Positions 18,317 to 31,410 of a stretch of 64,000 nt of DNA are shown here, one piece after another. This DNA is from Unio delphinus. Taxonomy: Eukaryota; Mollusca; Bivalvia; Unionida; Unionidae. Numbering within the stretch: position 1 is the first letter of the stretch; each line of letters starts with the position of its first letter. The stretch lies in the NCBI GenBank assembly GCA_029339505.1, contig JAQISU010000163.1, positions 744,001-808,000 of the forward strand, in the 5' to 3' direction. The position numbers and the translations under genes are program-made. The notes under the pieces were generated by a model, which did no database searches, was not told the DNA's origin, and saw only the letters and a list, made by a program, of their open reading frames with translations.

Positions 18317-18650
18317 AGTTCTCATTTGTTACGAGAACCCTTTTCGAACAATCTCTTTCTCGAAATCTAACTTGATCAGTTTTGACCACCGCTCAAAATT
18401 AACAAGCTAAAATACCTAACAGTGACTACACTCATTTATGTCGCTAAGACATTTTAGCAATTAAATTTGTTAAGGACCTACAACATGTACACTATGTACT
18501 AGAAATATTTATTGATAGGAAAGATGAAAAATTCTATGACTATATGGATTTGATATAATTGCACAGGTGGCTTACACATTATTGGTCTTTTTTCTGTCCA
18601 TAGTAAGACTGGGCTAGATTAGAAATAAGTGCGACCCGGGCGTAAACAAT
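18317..18650 (+). repeat. Unclassified interspersed repeat, copy 3 (first block only)
   Basis: It starts with a perfect 6-bp hairpin GTTCTC (18318-18323) ... GAGAAC (18333-18338). It then follows copy 1 closely (accgctcaaaatt, cagtgactacac, ttaaatttgtta, aattgcacaggtggctta) up to about 18650 (gcgtaaac). It lacks the second block with the internal hairpins. It lies immediately after the LINE 3' region. Confidence 0.65.
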
Positions 18651-18956
18651 GGCAACATCCAGGAGTGTGGAGAAACAGAACTAGGCTAACCTGATTGTCG
18701 ACGAAAACACGGCTGATACATTGGACTTATCTACTTTTAGGTAACACAGGTTCTGATTAGATGTTGGAAATCTTGATTTCAAGCGCGGTCTATTCTTACA
18801 CTTATGTAATGTACAACTATACTATTTGGAAATTATATGATGACACAGATACTTAATACTTTATTTTAGAAGTAATAAGATATCAAGCCGATTGGATTCT
18901 GTCTTTAACTAATATTGTTATGACATGCCGCTAAACCCTATACACCTACACATAGA
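18651..18956. other. Non-coding, nothing recognised
   Basis: AT-rich single-copy-looking sequence without a convincing frame or repeat. Confidence 0.4.
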
Positions 18957-19230
18957 GATGTACTCAGAGCCATTATTTGGATGACAGATCACTAAAATCC
19001 AAGCATATCGATGTACTCGGAGCCATTATTTGGATGACAGATCACTAAAATCCGAGCATATCGATGTACTCAGAGCCATTATTTGGATGACAGGTCACTA
19101 AAATCCGAGCATATCGATGTACTCAGAGCCGGTATTTGGATGACAGGTCACTAAAATCCGAACATATCGATGTACTCAGAGCCAAAAAATAATGCAATGC
19201 AGTAAAATCTGATACATAACGATGTACTCA
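18957..19230 (+). repeat. 53-bp tandem repeat, about 5 copies
   Basis: Units start GATGTACTC at 18957, 19010, 19063, 19116 and 19169 (exact 53-bp steps), with a last divergent copy at 19221. The first four units are about 95% alike. Non-coding. Confidence 0.93.
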
Positions 19231-19857
19231 CAACCAGTAGCATAATGCCATGATTTTAAACTATGTTAACACAGCTGTAATCTCTCTCATACATAAATAC
19301 AAAGAGAAAATTTTGATACATACAAAGGGAGTACTTTTGTAATGCAGCTGACAAAGAACCAAATGTTTTCCATAAATTTCCATAATTATATTTCGAATTT
19401 ATGTTAAATAACAACGCCTGTTTAATGTTTCAGCGTGATATGGTCATTATTCTAAATTTTACGATGTAGAAACGGCGCCTCTTTGATGATATTATCATCA
19501 AATGATTGACGTATCTTATTTCTGATCATTAATTAAGTCAATTTATGCAACACCTGATTCGGATTGCGTTATAATTTTGTGGGTTTTTTTTTTGTTGCTA
19601 GTCACCCTGATCTTGAATTATGTACACAAGTCATGCTGCAGTTTATAGTTCATATATTACGTACGGTTTTGTTCTATCCCTCTAGACTTTTATCTTTTAA
19701 AAGTAGATCCTTTCACAAAGTGTTGTACAATATTAAATAGATTTTGACAGTGGGATATATACTTTTTTAAAAAAAAAACTTTTAGACAAAACGTATTTTT
19801 ATTAAAATAATTTTTCACCGGAAGGAATATGCTAAAAAAAGAAGGTAACTTATATTT
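19231..19857. other. Non-coding AT-rich stretch
   Basis: No repeat, frame or motif I can support. Confidence 0.4.
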
Positions 19858-19865
19858 TCACCATC

Positions 19866-20022
19866 CAGCGCCGGTGCAAGGCATTTTGCTGCCCTAGGCG
19901 AGATCAGATATCTGGTGCCCCCCTTCCATTCACGCCCTCCCCCACCAAGCCATCATGAAATAAACCCTTAGCTCAGCGCCCTAGGCGATTGCCTAGTTCG
20001 CTTAGCGGAAGCGCCGGCCCTG
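19866..20022. mobile_element. hAT-like MITE
   Basis: A 157-bp GC-rich island in AT-rich DNA. The ends are CAGCGCCGG and GCCGGCCCTG, near inverted repeats of CAGGGCCGGC type. It is flanked by TCACCATC (19858-19865) and TCGCCATC (20023-20030), an 8-bp duplication with one difference. CAG...CTG ends plus an 8-bp target duplication are typical of hAT transposons. There is no coding capacity, so it is a non-autonomous copy. Confidence 0.75.
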
Positions 20023-20159
20023 TCGCCATCAGAAGCATTCTATCTACCATGTACTTTTAATTAAGAGAGAATTCAGAATTCTTTATTTTAGACTACAAAG
20101 TCCATACCTCTAAATTAAAATATAAAGTTTAAAAAAACACATTTTAAACATAAAAGTAA

Positions 20160-20261
<102 letters not shown>

Positions 20262-20550
20262 AACATACAAATATACAGCGACATGTACAACTATTAACAT
20301 GCATTATTTAGAGTAAAAATTAAATGACACATCTAAAGAGTAATTTGTCCATCTATTAATATGAGAATTTACATGAATGTCATAGTTCCAAAGAGATTTC
20401 AATATACAGTTCCTACTATTAGATATTCTTGTCATCATTGAGAATACATACTTTTTCATTATTTCATCAAAACTGAATATATTATTGTTAACAAACATGC
20501 TGAAGGCACTGTTCCACCTTGGAAGACCTAATAGAAAACGAAGACTATTA

Positions 20551-21057
20551 TTATGACCAATAACTAGTTTTCATACATTCACTAAAGTTTGTCCACAGAG
20601 GAGCACAATACATGGTACAGCAATAATATTTGAATAATCTAATTTTGATATGCAATGAACAATTCTTGAATTTACGCAGTAGCATGTTTGTTCGAGTACA
20701 CAGAGATCGGTAATGTCTCATCATATCTTCATTATCCAACCGATTGGATTTCAAAATATGACCCAAATACGTATAACTATTGACATAGGTAATAGCATTG
20801 CCGTTAAGATATACAGGGGGAGGAGATGGTAATTTGAATGAAGCTGTCTGAAAGACCATGCATACTGATTTGTTTGTATTATACATGATATCATTCTCAA
20901 ATGCGTATTGTTCATATATCTTTAATAATTTCCTTAAACCTGTTATAGAAGGACTTATCAATGACATATCATCAGCAAAACTAAAATTGTTAAGAAATAA
21001 CACATTTGGTGGCAGACGTAACCCTACGTTATACTGACCAGCCTTACGATTTAACTC

Positions 21058-21155
<98 letters not shown>

Positions 21156-21553
21156 CCCCCCTGCCTCACTCCATTGGTTACATGGAAAGCGCTGGATATT
21201 ACACTTCCCCCTCGCACACAATACAATTGTTTCCCATACCAGTTAGCTAAAGTATGAACTATGTAGACAGGTATTTTAATATCAATCAACTTTTTAAAGA
21301 GTGTCCAGTGATTTACCCTATCAAATGCCTCGCTAGCGTCTAAAAAACATGCAAACACTGGGCTGCCATGTTCTACATAATAGCTGACTGCTTCCTTAAA
21401 AGCATATATGCATAAATCTGTTGAATGCTGCTTTTTAAAATCAAACTGATTATCAGAGATTGTAACTTCACATCTATGCAGTACGATGCATTCAAATATT
21501 TTTGAAATAATAGTCGTAAAAGCTATAGGTCTGTAGTTATTTTTTTCCGCCAT
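20551..21553 (-). pseudogene. LINE reverse transcriptase relic interrupted by a microsatellite
   Basis: Minus-strand reverse transcriptase from a LINE of a different group from the 13.6-kb one. The 5' part (21553-about 21152) has NNYRPIAFTTIISKIFE, FDFKKQHSTDLCIY, CFLDASEAFDRV (motif A, Asp kept) and GVRQGGI. The 3' part (about 21060-20551) has LNRKAG..., FSFADDMSLISPS (motif C, FADD), a YLNG..ITYVNSYTYLGHIL thumb-like segment and further residues to YWS. In between, the expected residues after RQGG (usually SP.LF..Y.D.L) are replaced by a (TA)n(GA)n tract. Pattern and spacing resemble jockey/CR1-type LINEs. The region 21554-21700 may hold a decayed upstream part. Inactive. Confidence 0.85.
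21061..21151. repeat. (CT)n(TA)n microsatellite within the LINE relic
   Basis: About 22 CT units directly followed by about 23 TA units, in the place of reverse transcriptase residues between motifs B and C. Confidence 0.97.
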
Positions 21554-21699
21554 GTTACCGATTTTGCTTTTAGGAGCGGTATAATGGTAACTTTTGTGAA
21601 ATCATCTGGTACAAAGTTATGCACAAACATACAATTAAATAAAATCATCAATAACACATGAAGTCTAGTATCTGAAAACTTTAAATGTTCTACATGTAA

Positions 21700-21987
21700 A
21701 AAATAATGTAAATGTTAATTTATTCTTCCTTCTTTCATCGACGATCATCTTACCACTTAGTTGTTCAAGCTATAAGCGAACGCTATTCAGCCAAAGCTTT
21801 ACGTTTGCTACAGAACTTGCGTGAAATTCAAAACGACTTGATGCAGCAAAGGCGGTGAATACAAAAGTACTTAATTTTGTTTCGTGATCCAAGGTAACAT
21901 TTTTCTCACAGAAAATGACATTAATTTAAAGCAAAAGTATAGCCATTGAATCCATTTTTGTAATGCCTCTCTCCTAAATCATATATG

Positions 21988-21990
<3 letters not shown>
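21700..21990. other. Non-coding, nothing recognised
   Basis: Short AT-rich interval between the LINE relic and the microsatellite cluster. Confidence 0.4.
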
Positions 21991-22062
<72 letters not shown>

Positions 22063-22206
22063 CACACACACACACAGCATGGGCGTTGAGTAAAATATAG
22101 ACGTCTCTCTGTCACATTTCACATACTCGCGCGCTTGCACACACACACACACACACACGCGCGCGCGCAACTAGGTGAATTGTAAAATTTGGCCATTCTG
22201 ATTTTT

Positions 22207-22269
<63 letters not shown>
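21991..22269. repeat. Cluster of (CT)n, (CA)n and (CT)n microsatellites
   Basis: Three dinucleotide tracts: CT at 21991-22059, CA at 22138-22158 running into (GC)n, and CT at 22211-22269. Arg/Glu-alternating open frames here are translations of the repeat. Confidence 0.97.
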
Positions 22270-22274
<5 letters not shown>

Positions 22275-24586
22275 TGATTAACTATGAGTTTTAGTCATCT
22301 GTGTTTCGAAGCCAAGAGATGCACGACGTGCTTATTTTGTTACCCGTTCTAACCAGATATATTCACCACACAAAAAGCACGTAATAAACCATTATTTTTT
22401 TTACTCTACATTTACAAACGGCGACATAATGTTAATTTCTAGTTGTCCCCCCAAATGCAGTTTATGTAATGGCAGTTTTATTTTAATTATCGTTGTCTCT
22501 ATAATCCGCATGCACTCTTAACATACCGTTAGAAGCCAAACAAACCAATTATGTACAACTTATGGACGTTTCTCTTTTTAGCATGGGATTTCCTTTGCTC
22601 CAAGAATCACATAAAAATGGGGGCGTAATGTCAATTTCTCTGTCTTCCAAGTGCCATTTCTGTAATGGCGGCATAATGAATTCCAATTGTCTCTACAATA
22701 TCAGATGTTAATAGGATTTCAGTTAGAAGCCAAATATAATCATCATATTACAGTATTACATTTTTCTCGTTATAGCAGACACATCATGTTACAATGCTAA
22801 AATTTTAAACTCAAAAGCAATGGCTGTTTAATGTTCGTTTCCCATTAAAGACTATATTTTTCAACCTTATTTAGCACGGGACTGCTGTGTGCCATCAAAT
22901 GGTACCTGCCATCACGGGTTCCTGTATACCTTTTAAAAAAAAATGAAGTGGACGAAATACGGCAAGTGCCCCAATTTTACCGTTAATTTACTTAAATGGG
23001 TCTAGCTTTCAAAATAATGTATCACTCCTCCCGCCCGCCGTGGAGTAAGTTACCAATGCTTACTCTAGAGAGACATATCAAGAGAGAAGGCGAAAGAGGA
23101 ACATAATTCGTCGCTGACCTTCTCGTCAAATTTGACCTCTGAGTTAGCATGGACATCTCTATACTAAAGAAAAAATCAAACAGAATTGTTCAGACGCTCA
23201 ACCAAACATGACAGTGCAGGTACACGAAACCTTTACAATAGAGGGTCCAATGAAAATATATGACGCTCTACTACAACAATTCGATAAAACGCCTTTATGT
23301 CGCTTTATTACTGTATTGTATGACTAAGCAACTTCATCGTGAAATGCATAACTATTTTGCATTCCTATTCTCATTTGTATTTACATTACCCAAAGTTTAT
23401 AAAGATTTTTAATAAAATGAAACTTAGGATTATTATTGTATCTCAGCAAACTTAAGTTTGATTTTGTGAAAACTGGCTTTATTATTATGATGAAAATGGG
23501 AGTCAGATCACCAAACTGCACAGTCGTTGGTTCGTGACAAAAAAAGGTGTTATCCTCTTTACAGTACCTGATTCAATATACGATTCCCAAACGAGTAAGT
23601 GACAAATAAATTCAGTTACCTTAAGGACTGCATCGGCTAACATTTAAGCTATACTGAGCACTTAAATTTAAGAACATTAGAATTTACAATAACTAATTCT
23701 GATTGCAACTACAGCAGCACAGAAACATAGAGAGGTCGAACTATTACAACATGTTCCTTTCGGTCAAAATCAGCAAGGCATTAATGATCATATTTTCTTG
23801 ACGTTAAAATAATTTTTCATAAACCAATTTTGCAGTTATGTTAATATTGACTTCGCATTAAAATAATCTTTCGTAAACCGAATAGAAGTACAACGGCGAT
23901 CATTCAATCAAATATTTCCTCAATAACTCCGAAAGTTAGAACTGGCCATGAAGGTTGATCTGTAATATTTTGTTAATATCCTTTATGGTTTGGTAATAAG
24001 CTCTGTCTTCACAAAATATAGACATGTTTTGGTTTCAGACGTTGAACTTAGTTCAATTAAACCTTAAGCAACTTTTAATCTGTATTTGTGTTTTGTTTTT
24101 ATTATAATCAAGAACATCAACGAACTCAAATAAAATGTGAATGCTGATTGATTCTGCTGACTACATGGCCAAAACACATCTAATGTGGCTCTACATCCAC
24201 GAATTGTGCATAACACAGTGATAGATAGAGGCCAAATAAACATGCATTGAAATGGTGTAAGAAATTTAATTTTAAAATTTTGTTTTCTACAAACAACATT
24301 GACATTTGTTTTTAAAGACATTATGGCAAAGATTATTGTCCATTATTGTCCATTAATACTGGACTAAAGGTGTCTGTACTTCATATATGTGCTTACCATA
24401 ACCACGAATTTGGCAATCGAAGCAAACGAAATCTTCTCTAAAGCTCAACTTGTACTGTTTTGCTCGTCTCTGACATTCTATCATCAGCCAAAAGAAAAGG
24501 TAAAATCTTCCTTCTTCTCCAGGTGATGAGAAATGTCACAATTATCACAGAATTCCCGTGAAAGTATGCAGCAACTCTTTCAATTA
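22270..24586. other. Non-coding region with one diverged duplication
   Basis: The segment 22416-22560 (gcgacataatgttaatttct ... gttagaagccaaa) reappears in diverged form at 22618-22735 (ggcgtaatgtcaatttct ... gttagaagccaaa). Elsewhere there are only short, unconvincing frames in AT-rich sequence. Confidence 0.5.
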
Positions 24587-25332
24587 AGTCACATTAAAGG
24601 ACACGATACAAAATAGTCACATTCAAGGACACAATACAAAAAAGTCACATTCAAGACACACTACAAAAGAGTCACATTCAATGACAGAATACAAAATAGT
24701 CAAATTCAAGGACACAATACAAAATAATCACATTCAAGGACACAATACCAAATAGTCACATTCAAGGACACAATACAAAATAGTCACATTAAAGGACACA
24801 ATACAGAATAGTCACAATAAAGGACACAATACAAAATAGTCACAATAAAGGACACAATACAAAATAGTCACATTAAAGGACACAATACAGAATAGTCACA
24901 ATAAAGGACACAATACGGAATAGACACATTCAAGGACACAATACAAAATAGTCACATTCAAGGACACAATACAAGATAGTCACATTCAAGGACACAATAC
25001 AAGATAGTCACATTCAAGGACACAATACAAGATAGTCACATTCAAGGACACAATACAAAATAGTCACATTCAAGGACACAATACAAGATAGTCACATTCA
25101 AGGACACAATACAGAATAGTCACATTCAAGGACACAATACAAAAGAGTCACATTCAAGGACACAATACAAAATAGTCACATTCAAGGACACAATACAAAA
25201 GAGTCACATTCAAGGACACAATACAAAATAGTCACATTCAAGGACACAATACAAAAGAGTCACATTCAAGGACACAATACAAAACAGTCACATTCAAGGA
25301 CACAATACAAAATAGTCACATTCAAGGACAGT
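24587..25332 (+). repeat. 28-bp minisatellite, about 26 copies
   Basis: Unit reads agtcacattcaaggacacaa plus tacaaaat (28 bp). A stretch near 24780-24910 uses a variant with ataaagg or attaaagg, and near 25140-25290 two variants alternate (aaaagag / aaaatag), which suggests local amplification of multi-unit blocks. Non-coding. Confidence 0.97.
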
Positions 25333-25710
25333 CATACAAAACAGTTATACTATAGAACACTCATACAAGCACGTATATAAAAAAAACACATATACAAATT
25401 TGACATTAAAGAAAACTCAAACAAAACAGTTACATTAAACAGTACTCTTACAAAGCTGTTACATTAAAAGACACTCATACAAAACAATTACAATAATAAA
25501 AGACTGTCACATTAAAGAACACTCATGCAAAACTGTCACATTAAATATACACAAACAACGTCACACTTATATAAAGCAATCACTAAAAGGACACTTATAC
25601 AAAACTGTCACATTATAGAACACTCATGCAACATTGTCACATTAAAGGACACTCATATAAAACAGTCACATTAAAAGACACTCGTGCAAAACTGTCACAT
25701 TACTTTAAAC
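25333..25710 (+). repeat. Degenerate extension of the 28-bp array
   Basis: Looser copies on the theme acactcatacaaaac.gtcacattaaag with variable spacing, evidently related to the neighbouring array but much more diverged. Confidence 0.8.
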
Positions 25711-25799
25711 ATTTTGAACGTAATTACATATATTTTGAAAAGACATTTCTTTTTATTATTTAATAAGAAAACAATATTGGGCTAATCCACATGACACTC

Positions 25800-26405
25800 A
25801 AAGCAAACAGCTGAGGCAAGTTCCCAGCCAATACAACCAAGATTCCGTCTCAATACAATAAAAAAAACTGTCTCAAAATATCTCAGATAAATTACATTAT
25901 CTCAGTACAATCGAAACCAGCTACTATGTTTAAATACATCGAAAACGAAAAATGGTGTCTCTAAATTCGGGTGATCCAAGAAAAATGCGTCCAGTGCAAT
26001 GTTTCAGTACAAATCACGATGTCTCAATGCAAGCATGTGATTAATTCACAACATCTCAAAAGTAGTAAAAGAAATTACAGTGGATCAATACAACCTATAG
26101 ATAATTATAGTTTCGCGATATATCCAAGGCGAATTAAACTCTATCAATACATCCAAGGCGAACCACACTATTTCAGCACAACGAAGACAAACCACTCTCA
26201 AACACAACAACCAACACGAACCATACTGTCTCAACACAAACAAGATGAATCACACTGTCTCAATATATCTAAGACGAATCACACTGTCTCAAAATTGTTG
26301 CGTTGTGCGGACATAATCTGTGAATTTTCAATGTCTGTGGCATATATTCTCTTCCCAGAAATAATATCCTGGACAAGACAACCGAAACGAATCCAAATGT
26401 CTTAG
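25800..26405. repeat. Diverged minisatellite-like region (tctcaatacaa theme)
   Basis: Repeated motifs such as actgtctcaa, atctcaatacaa and aatcacactgtctcaa recur at about 30-bp intervals with many differences. A 144-codon frame (25971-26405) runs through it. Its residues are low-complexity Ser/Asn/Thr and show no domain, so I take it as a repeat translation, not a gene. Confidence 0.6.
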
Positions 26406-27530
26406 AACTGTTTTGGTGCGGATGATATATACCGCACATTTGTGTTGCATAGAAATTCGTTGTGTTCCAAACAAATGTCGTTTTTCTTTTCTCGCGCTCT
26501 TTTAATTCTTAAAAAGGTAAAGGATATCCATAAATGTACCAAAGTCCGTTGTTTTTATTTATACTGCGAGCCCCTATGGCCCCTGATAGTTTCATAGTAT
26601 TTTAGTAATTAACATTTTTAACATTGCCATTCCTTTTGTTTCTGGAGTGCAGGTCCATATTAAACATATGACAACTTGAATATTGCATTACCCCTTTTAC
26701 CTCAGTGCCATACTAATCTTACACCTATATATTAATGTTAAATTCAACTTGTTCCCAGAATGCTTGCCTTTAAAAATAACGAAATCCGTAATAAACCAGT
26801 CATATAGTTCCAGAGCATGTTTTTCTCCAGATTACCTGCCTTTGATATTCACGTATCATTGGTAATTGGATATTCAAAGGTCTGCTGGACGCTAAATAGC
26901 CGAAGGTCTAAGTCATCGCCAATCACTCCCCTCTGTCGGTGCAATTTGGGTCTCGGTTAACTAAGGTAGGTATACGGGGAAACCTGGAAAATACATCAGT
27001 GGAAAGAAATTTAATTATGTAGTATTAAGTTTCTCGTCTCAATATTGGCTAATCGTTGCACCCATCGTCAAGCTTTGGACAGCTGCTGAAATCATTAAAG
27101 TGCACTGCAAGAGGCTCTGCAACAAGCTTTATCAAGAGGTCTCTGACCTGTGGACCTTGTTCAGCTACACAAACACACAACAAACAAATTTACGCGCGCA
27201 AAGCAACACGTAAACATACACACAAACCAACGTACGCGAACGCATACAAACTTTAACAAACAAACACGCTCACAAGCGTACGCGCATGCACAGACACACA
27301 AACACACCAAATAGAAAATAATCGAATTGTCAAATTCAATTTAGAACACAACATTCCCTTTGTTCCATGATGGACATGTGTCACTGCGTGAGTGTAAGTC
27401 TCTATCGTAATTGAAATCAAAATTTAGAGACACGTGCTTCTTTCTGGTCTATTCTGATACAAGCTGTACAACTCAATTTACAACACTATGCTTAAACAAG
27501 TTAATCCGCTGTTGTTTTTTTAATTAAAAA
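26406..27530. other. Non-coding, nothing recognised
   Basis: Unremarkable sequence, including an ACA/CGC-rich stretch at 27160-27310 (acacacaaac-like) of low complexity. Confidence 0.4.
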
Positions 27531-27885
27531 ATTCTTCACTATCACAGATTTTTTCGCTTCTTTACTTTCTTCTCGTCTTCTTTCCTTCTCTTTCTTAACG
27601 TGACTGTGTTCTTCTTTTTCGGAGAACACTTCTTCCTGTTCTGAACCCTTCTCTCTCCTTCAGCTCTTGTTGTTTCTTAGGGCAGTCTGGAGATCAATGT
27701 CCTTTCTCTTGACAATCATAACAGGTATCTTGACTGTTGTCTCTTATTTCGCTTCTCTTGCTTTTTTTTTGACATTCTGAAGACCAATGCCCTTTCTGTT
27801 GACAGATAAAGCAAGTATTTTGATCTTTATCTCGAAATAATGGAGAGTAGCCCGTTGAAGAAAACACTCGCATGGCAGTTCTCAC
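27530..27885 (-). pseudogene. CCHC zinc-knuckle relic
   Basis: The minus strand reads CFICQQKGHWSSEC at about 27805-27764, a perfect CX2CX4HX4C knuckle. After a Lys/Arg-rich linker comes a second, CYDCQEKGH, followed by a TGA stop exactly where Trp would stand and then SPDC. A long basic/acidic tail (KKQQELKERREG-like) follows without an ATG-started frame. Such paired knuckles occur in retroelement gag proteins and in cellular RNA-binding proteins (CNBP-like). With no flanking domains I cannot tell which. One nonsense change makes it a relic. Confidence 0.5.
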
Positions 27886-30800
27886 TGTTTCTCAGAATAT
27901 TGATGATGCGTATTGGCTGATTTTGCTGCGTATATATGAAAGTCATTCGAATCGACTGATGGTGCAACTTATATTGGCCAAGGACTATTGGTAACACGAA
28001 CTTAATTAACGGGTTGGTGGGTGTTTTACATACTGAGTTTAAAGTCAAATATTATTAAATTAAACAAACTGTCATTTAAATCTTTAGGTGCAGTCTGTTT
28101 TGCGGAAAATGTATTGATTGAGATAAATACAGTAAGGCGTATTTTACACTCAATAGACCAAGGTTTATGGCTATTACATTGAAATTATCGTTGGATGAAG
28201 ACCAGTCAAGATGCAACAGGCGTTACATTTTTCATATACACTGGAACTAACGTACAATGCACGTGGCAAACATCACTATGCCGAACGATAAAACTGCCAT
28301 ATTTGTCTTCTCCCAAATTAAGACAAAGACAAATTTAATAAAGTTACAAGCTGATAGATTAAATATTGTCAGTTACATATTATACAATACGTCACATCTT
28401 ATTGTTTTATTGGTTGTTACAATTATCAACAATCGTTAAGGTGAAAAGAAGCAGGAACGAAAGTTTGTTTTGGACTGACTAGAATCCATTTTATTTGCAA
28501 ACAGTGCGTGCAGAAAAAAAGGTAATGCTCAATTTTTCCCAGTTTTATTCAAAATCAACTCCCGCATGCCACTAAATGCATTAGTCATAAGTGTCTGTGA
28601 TATTTGATAGTCTCCACACAGACAACATATTACGGTACACTGCATCAAAATATGTTGACAAAACGGTATTTGCTTTATTATGTTATTCATTCACACACTC
28701 ACTGCTACATGGTGTATCATGTGTAAATGAAAGAAGTGGGACATAACTATTACCATAATTTTAGCCATTTATTCACAGAGTAATATCCCCACCCACCTGT
28801 ACTAAATTTAGATTTACCAGTAGCCCAATATAATGTGTCAAATTTTGTTAATGCATGACAATTTTATAACAAAAAAAAAATACTATAGCTAATGTTGGTT
28901 GGCCCATGAGTATAGACCGAATTTTAGAATCATATTTATTAACATGTATAAAGTATTTGGATTTGAGTTCAGAACATTGGTTTTCCTCTTGGGAATTCCT
29001 CGTCTAAATAATATATAAGATTTTCTTTACTAAAAGATTAGTTTTAAAAATCTGAACTTATTTACAACTTAGAATGTTCTGGAAATGAACTTTCTACGCA
29101 CATTTTGGTTTTCCTTTTGTTTTTCTTTTTATATCAAATTTATTTACATTTAGAAATGATTGTTATCTTAACATATGTTTAGTGGAATCAGGCTTTTAGT
29201 TGACTCAATGAATAATTTGAGAGAATGTATTTAATTTAACTATTCATTAGAATTACAAAGTGCTCATTGATATTTTTATCTACATTATTATATTGGGATT
29301 ATTATGAATTCATTCTAGTGTAGTCTGGATTATGACTTAATGATACTTAAATACTGTTGGCAAATTAGTATATTCAATGATTCCGATACATCAGCACACT
29401 CAAGAATTGAATTAATTCAAATAATATACTTTTGGACTTGCGATAGAACATTTAGGACTTATTCAGGTTCACTTCATAATACTGTAAGTTACTTTTAAAT
29501 TTCACTTTTATATTCTGGGGAAATAAATTATTTGTTGAAATTGTTTCAAAACGTATTGTTTGACGCTTTTATATATTACCTATTTTAAGACCACTGAATC
29601 ATAACACATAACAGAATGGATTGTCAGAAAGACTTCACCAAAGATATTGATACTGTATCTTTTATAGGACAAAACAGATTGGGAAAGCTAATATCAAGGA
29701 GACTGATTCAGTAACTATTATAGGAGATAACACATTTGTTCGATTGAAAGATATTACCCAATACTTTGATTCAGTAACTTTGAAACTTTTGTACGAAATA
29801 ACGAATTTGTGAAATTCTTGAATTACAGTATACAATCAAGATAAATCCATAATACTATGTAAAAATCCATTGATTTACACTCCTTTGAGAACAAAATACA
29901 AAAGCATTGTCCTTTACTGTAATCAGCTCACAATGGTTTCAGTTCAATACACACAAATGTAGTCCCAGTCTATTATTAGAACATTTTTCCTTTTGATGGT
30001 GTTACAAAAGTTAGATTTAGGTATCCTTGGTATGGATTTAAAGGCAATTCTTTATTTTTTAAACATGAGCTTAAGATATGATTGTCTGCGTACGTTTCAG
30101 CAACAGTGTACAGTGAGTAATAAGGTCTTGGTGATGATCCGGAAGTGAAATCTGTGATCTGTTGCACGCTGGTTTCTTTACAGTCCTGCTTTCCAAAACA
30201 ATGTCGGTGAACCTTTAACATGAACTTCACAGTGAAGTCATATTTGGTGGTATTTTAGATTAACATATGATCTGATTGTCACACAGTGGAAAGTTCAGTT
30301 CTGATAAACAAATGTAGAGAATATATATTAAAATTAATTTGTGTTCTGCGTCTTTATAGTCTGTGCGGAACAGTGCGAAACGATTAGACACGATGAAAGT
30401 ATTAAATGTATTAAAACTGGGGCGGGGGTAACACAGTGCAATTTAAAAAGCAGATTGTGTGAGGAATATTTTGGGTTGAAAACAAACTTAACTAAAGAAC
30501 ATTCTTGACTTCATGGATGATTTCACATCTCAAGTTGTTCTTGACCAAAAGAACAAAAAACAACCCACTTCTGCTCGTTTCTTCTAGTGCGTGTAATTAG
30601 CCATATAATGTAAGTCGCATATCACCCATTAGAGTCTGTGTAATGCGTGAATTCCCATATACACTTAGCATTCACGTTTGGTGATAACAGGTTAAACGAT
30701 GATGTCATAACCTTTACGCATAGAACAATTGTATGCAATGTTCAAATCGTGTGAAAAAAAGGAAACAGCCAAACGTTGAATGTGTGCTATGCTTTTACTA

Positions 30801-31192
30801 AACGTTGATTTTAATTATTACATTTGTGTTAACAGTGACAGTATCATCAGAATGAGAGTCACGACAAATAAATGTTACTTTTTTTTAAAAAAAAGTTCTG
30901 GAAAAAAGGACGCACTGACTCAGTTTTGGCGCACTAATCTGGATAATCTATCGCGAAATGCGGCTATAAGCCGAGAAGAACAGTATACTTCTTACGTTCA
31001 ACGATGGCCCAACGCAGCTTCGATCCTTCAATGACCTCCCAGTCTTTGTGGATGATCCCTATATATTTAGAAACCTTCGCTGGCGAAGGCATTACATGTA
31101 GCAAAGGGAAGGCGCTATGCACGACCAGCTACAATTGGGCGGTCAAGCTCTTTGTAGGAGTCATACAATTAGCCATACACAACTCGATCTTT
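27886..31192. other. Non-coding, nothing recognised
   Basis: About 3.3 kb of AT-rich sequence. Short open frames on both strands (60-84 codons) carry no recognisable domain and no biased composition beyond AT content. A 29.6-29.8 kb stretch repeats a loose theme (attgaaagatattacc / gataacacatt) once or twice. Confidence 0.4.
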
Positions 31193-31410
31193 CGAAAATC
31201 CGACGGCTCCATACAAATCCACATCGAAAATCCGACGACTCCATACAAATCCACATCGAAAATCCGACAGCTCCATACAAATCCACATCGAAAATCCGAC
31301 GGCTCCATACAAATCCACATCGAAATCTCGACGGCTCCATACAAATCCACATCGAAATCCCGACGGCTCCATACAAATCCCCATACAAATCCACATCGAA
31401 ATTAAGCGCA
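31193..31410 (+). repeat. 32-bp minisatellite, 6-7 copies
   Basis: Units start CGAAAATC (or CGAAATC) at 31193, 31225, 31257, 31289, 31321 and 31353, in exact 32-bp steps; a truncated copy follows. The core reads ggctccatacaaatccacat. Because 32 is not a multiple of 3 and the unit has no stop codon in most frames, open frames arise on both strands. These are artefacts. Confidence 0.95.

Noticed and set aside
24587..25332. CRISPR-like array (28-bp repeats)
   Set aside because: Repeats are contiguous with no unique spacers, and the context is eukaryotic; it is a minisatellite.
25971..26405. 144-codon ORF as a gene
   Set aside because: Composition follows the degenerate tctcaatacaa repeats and no domain is visible.
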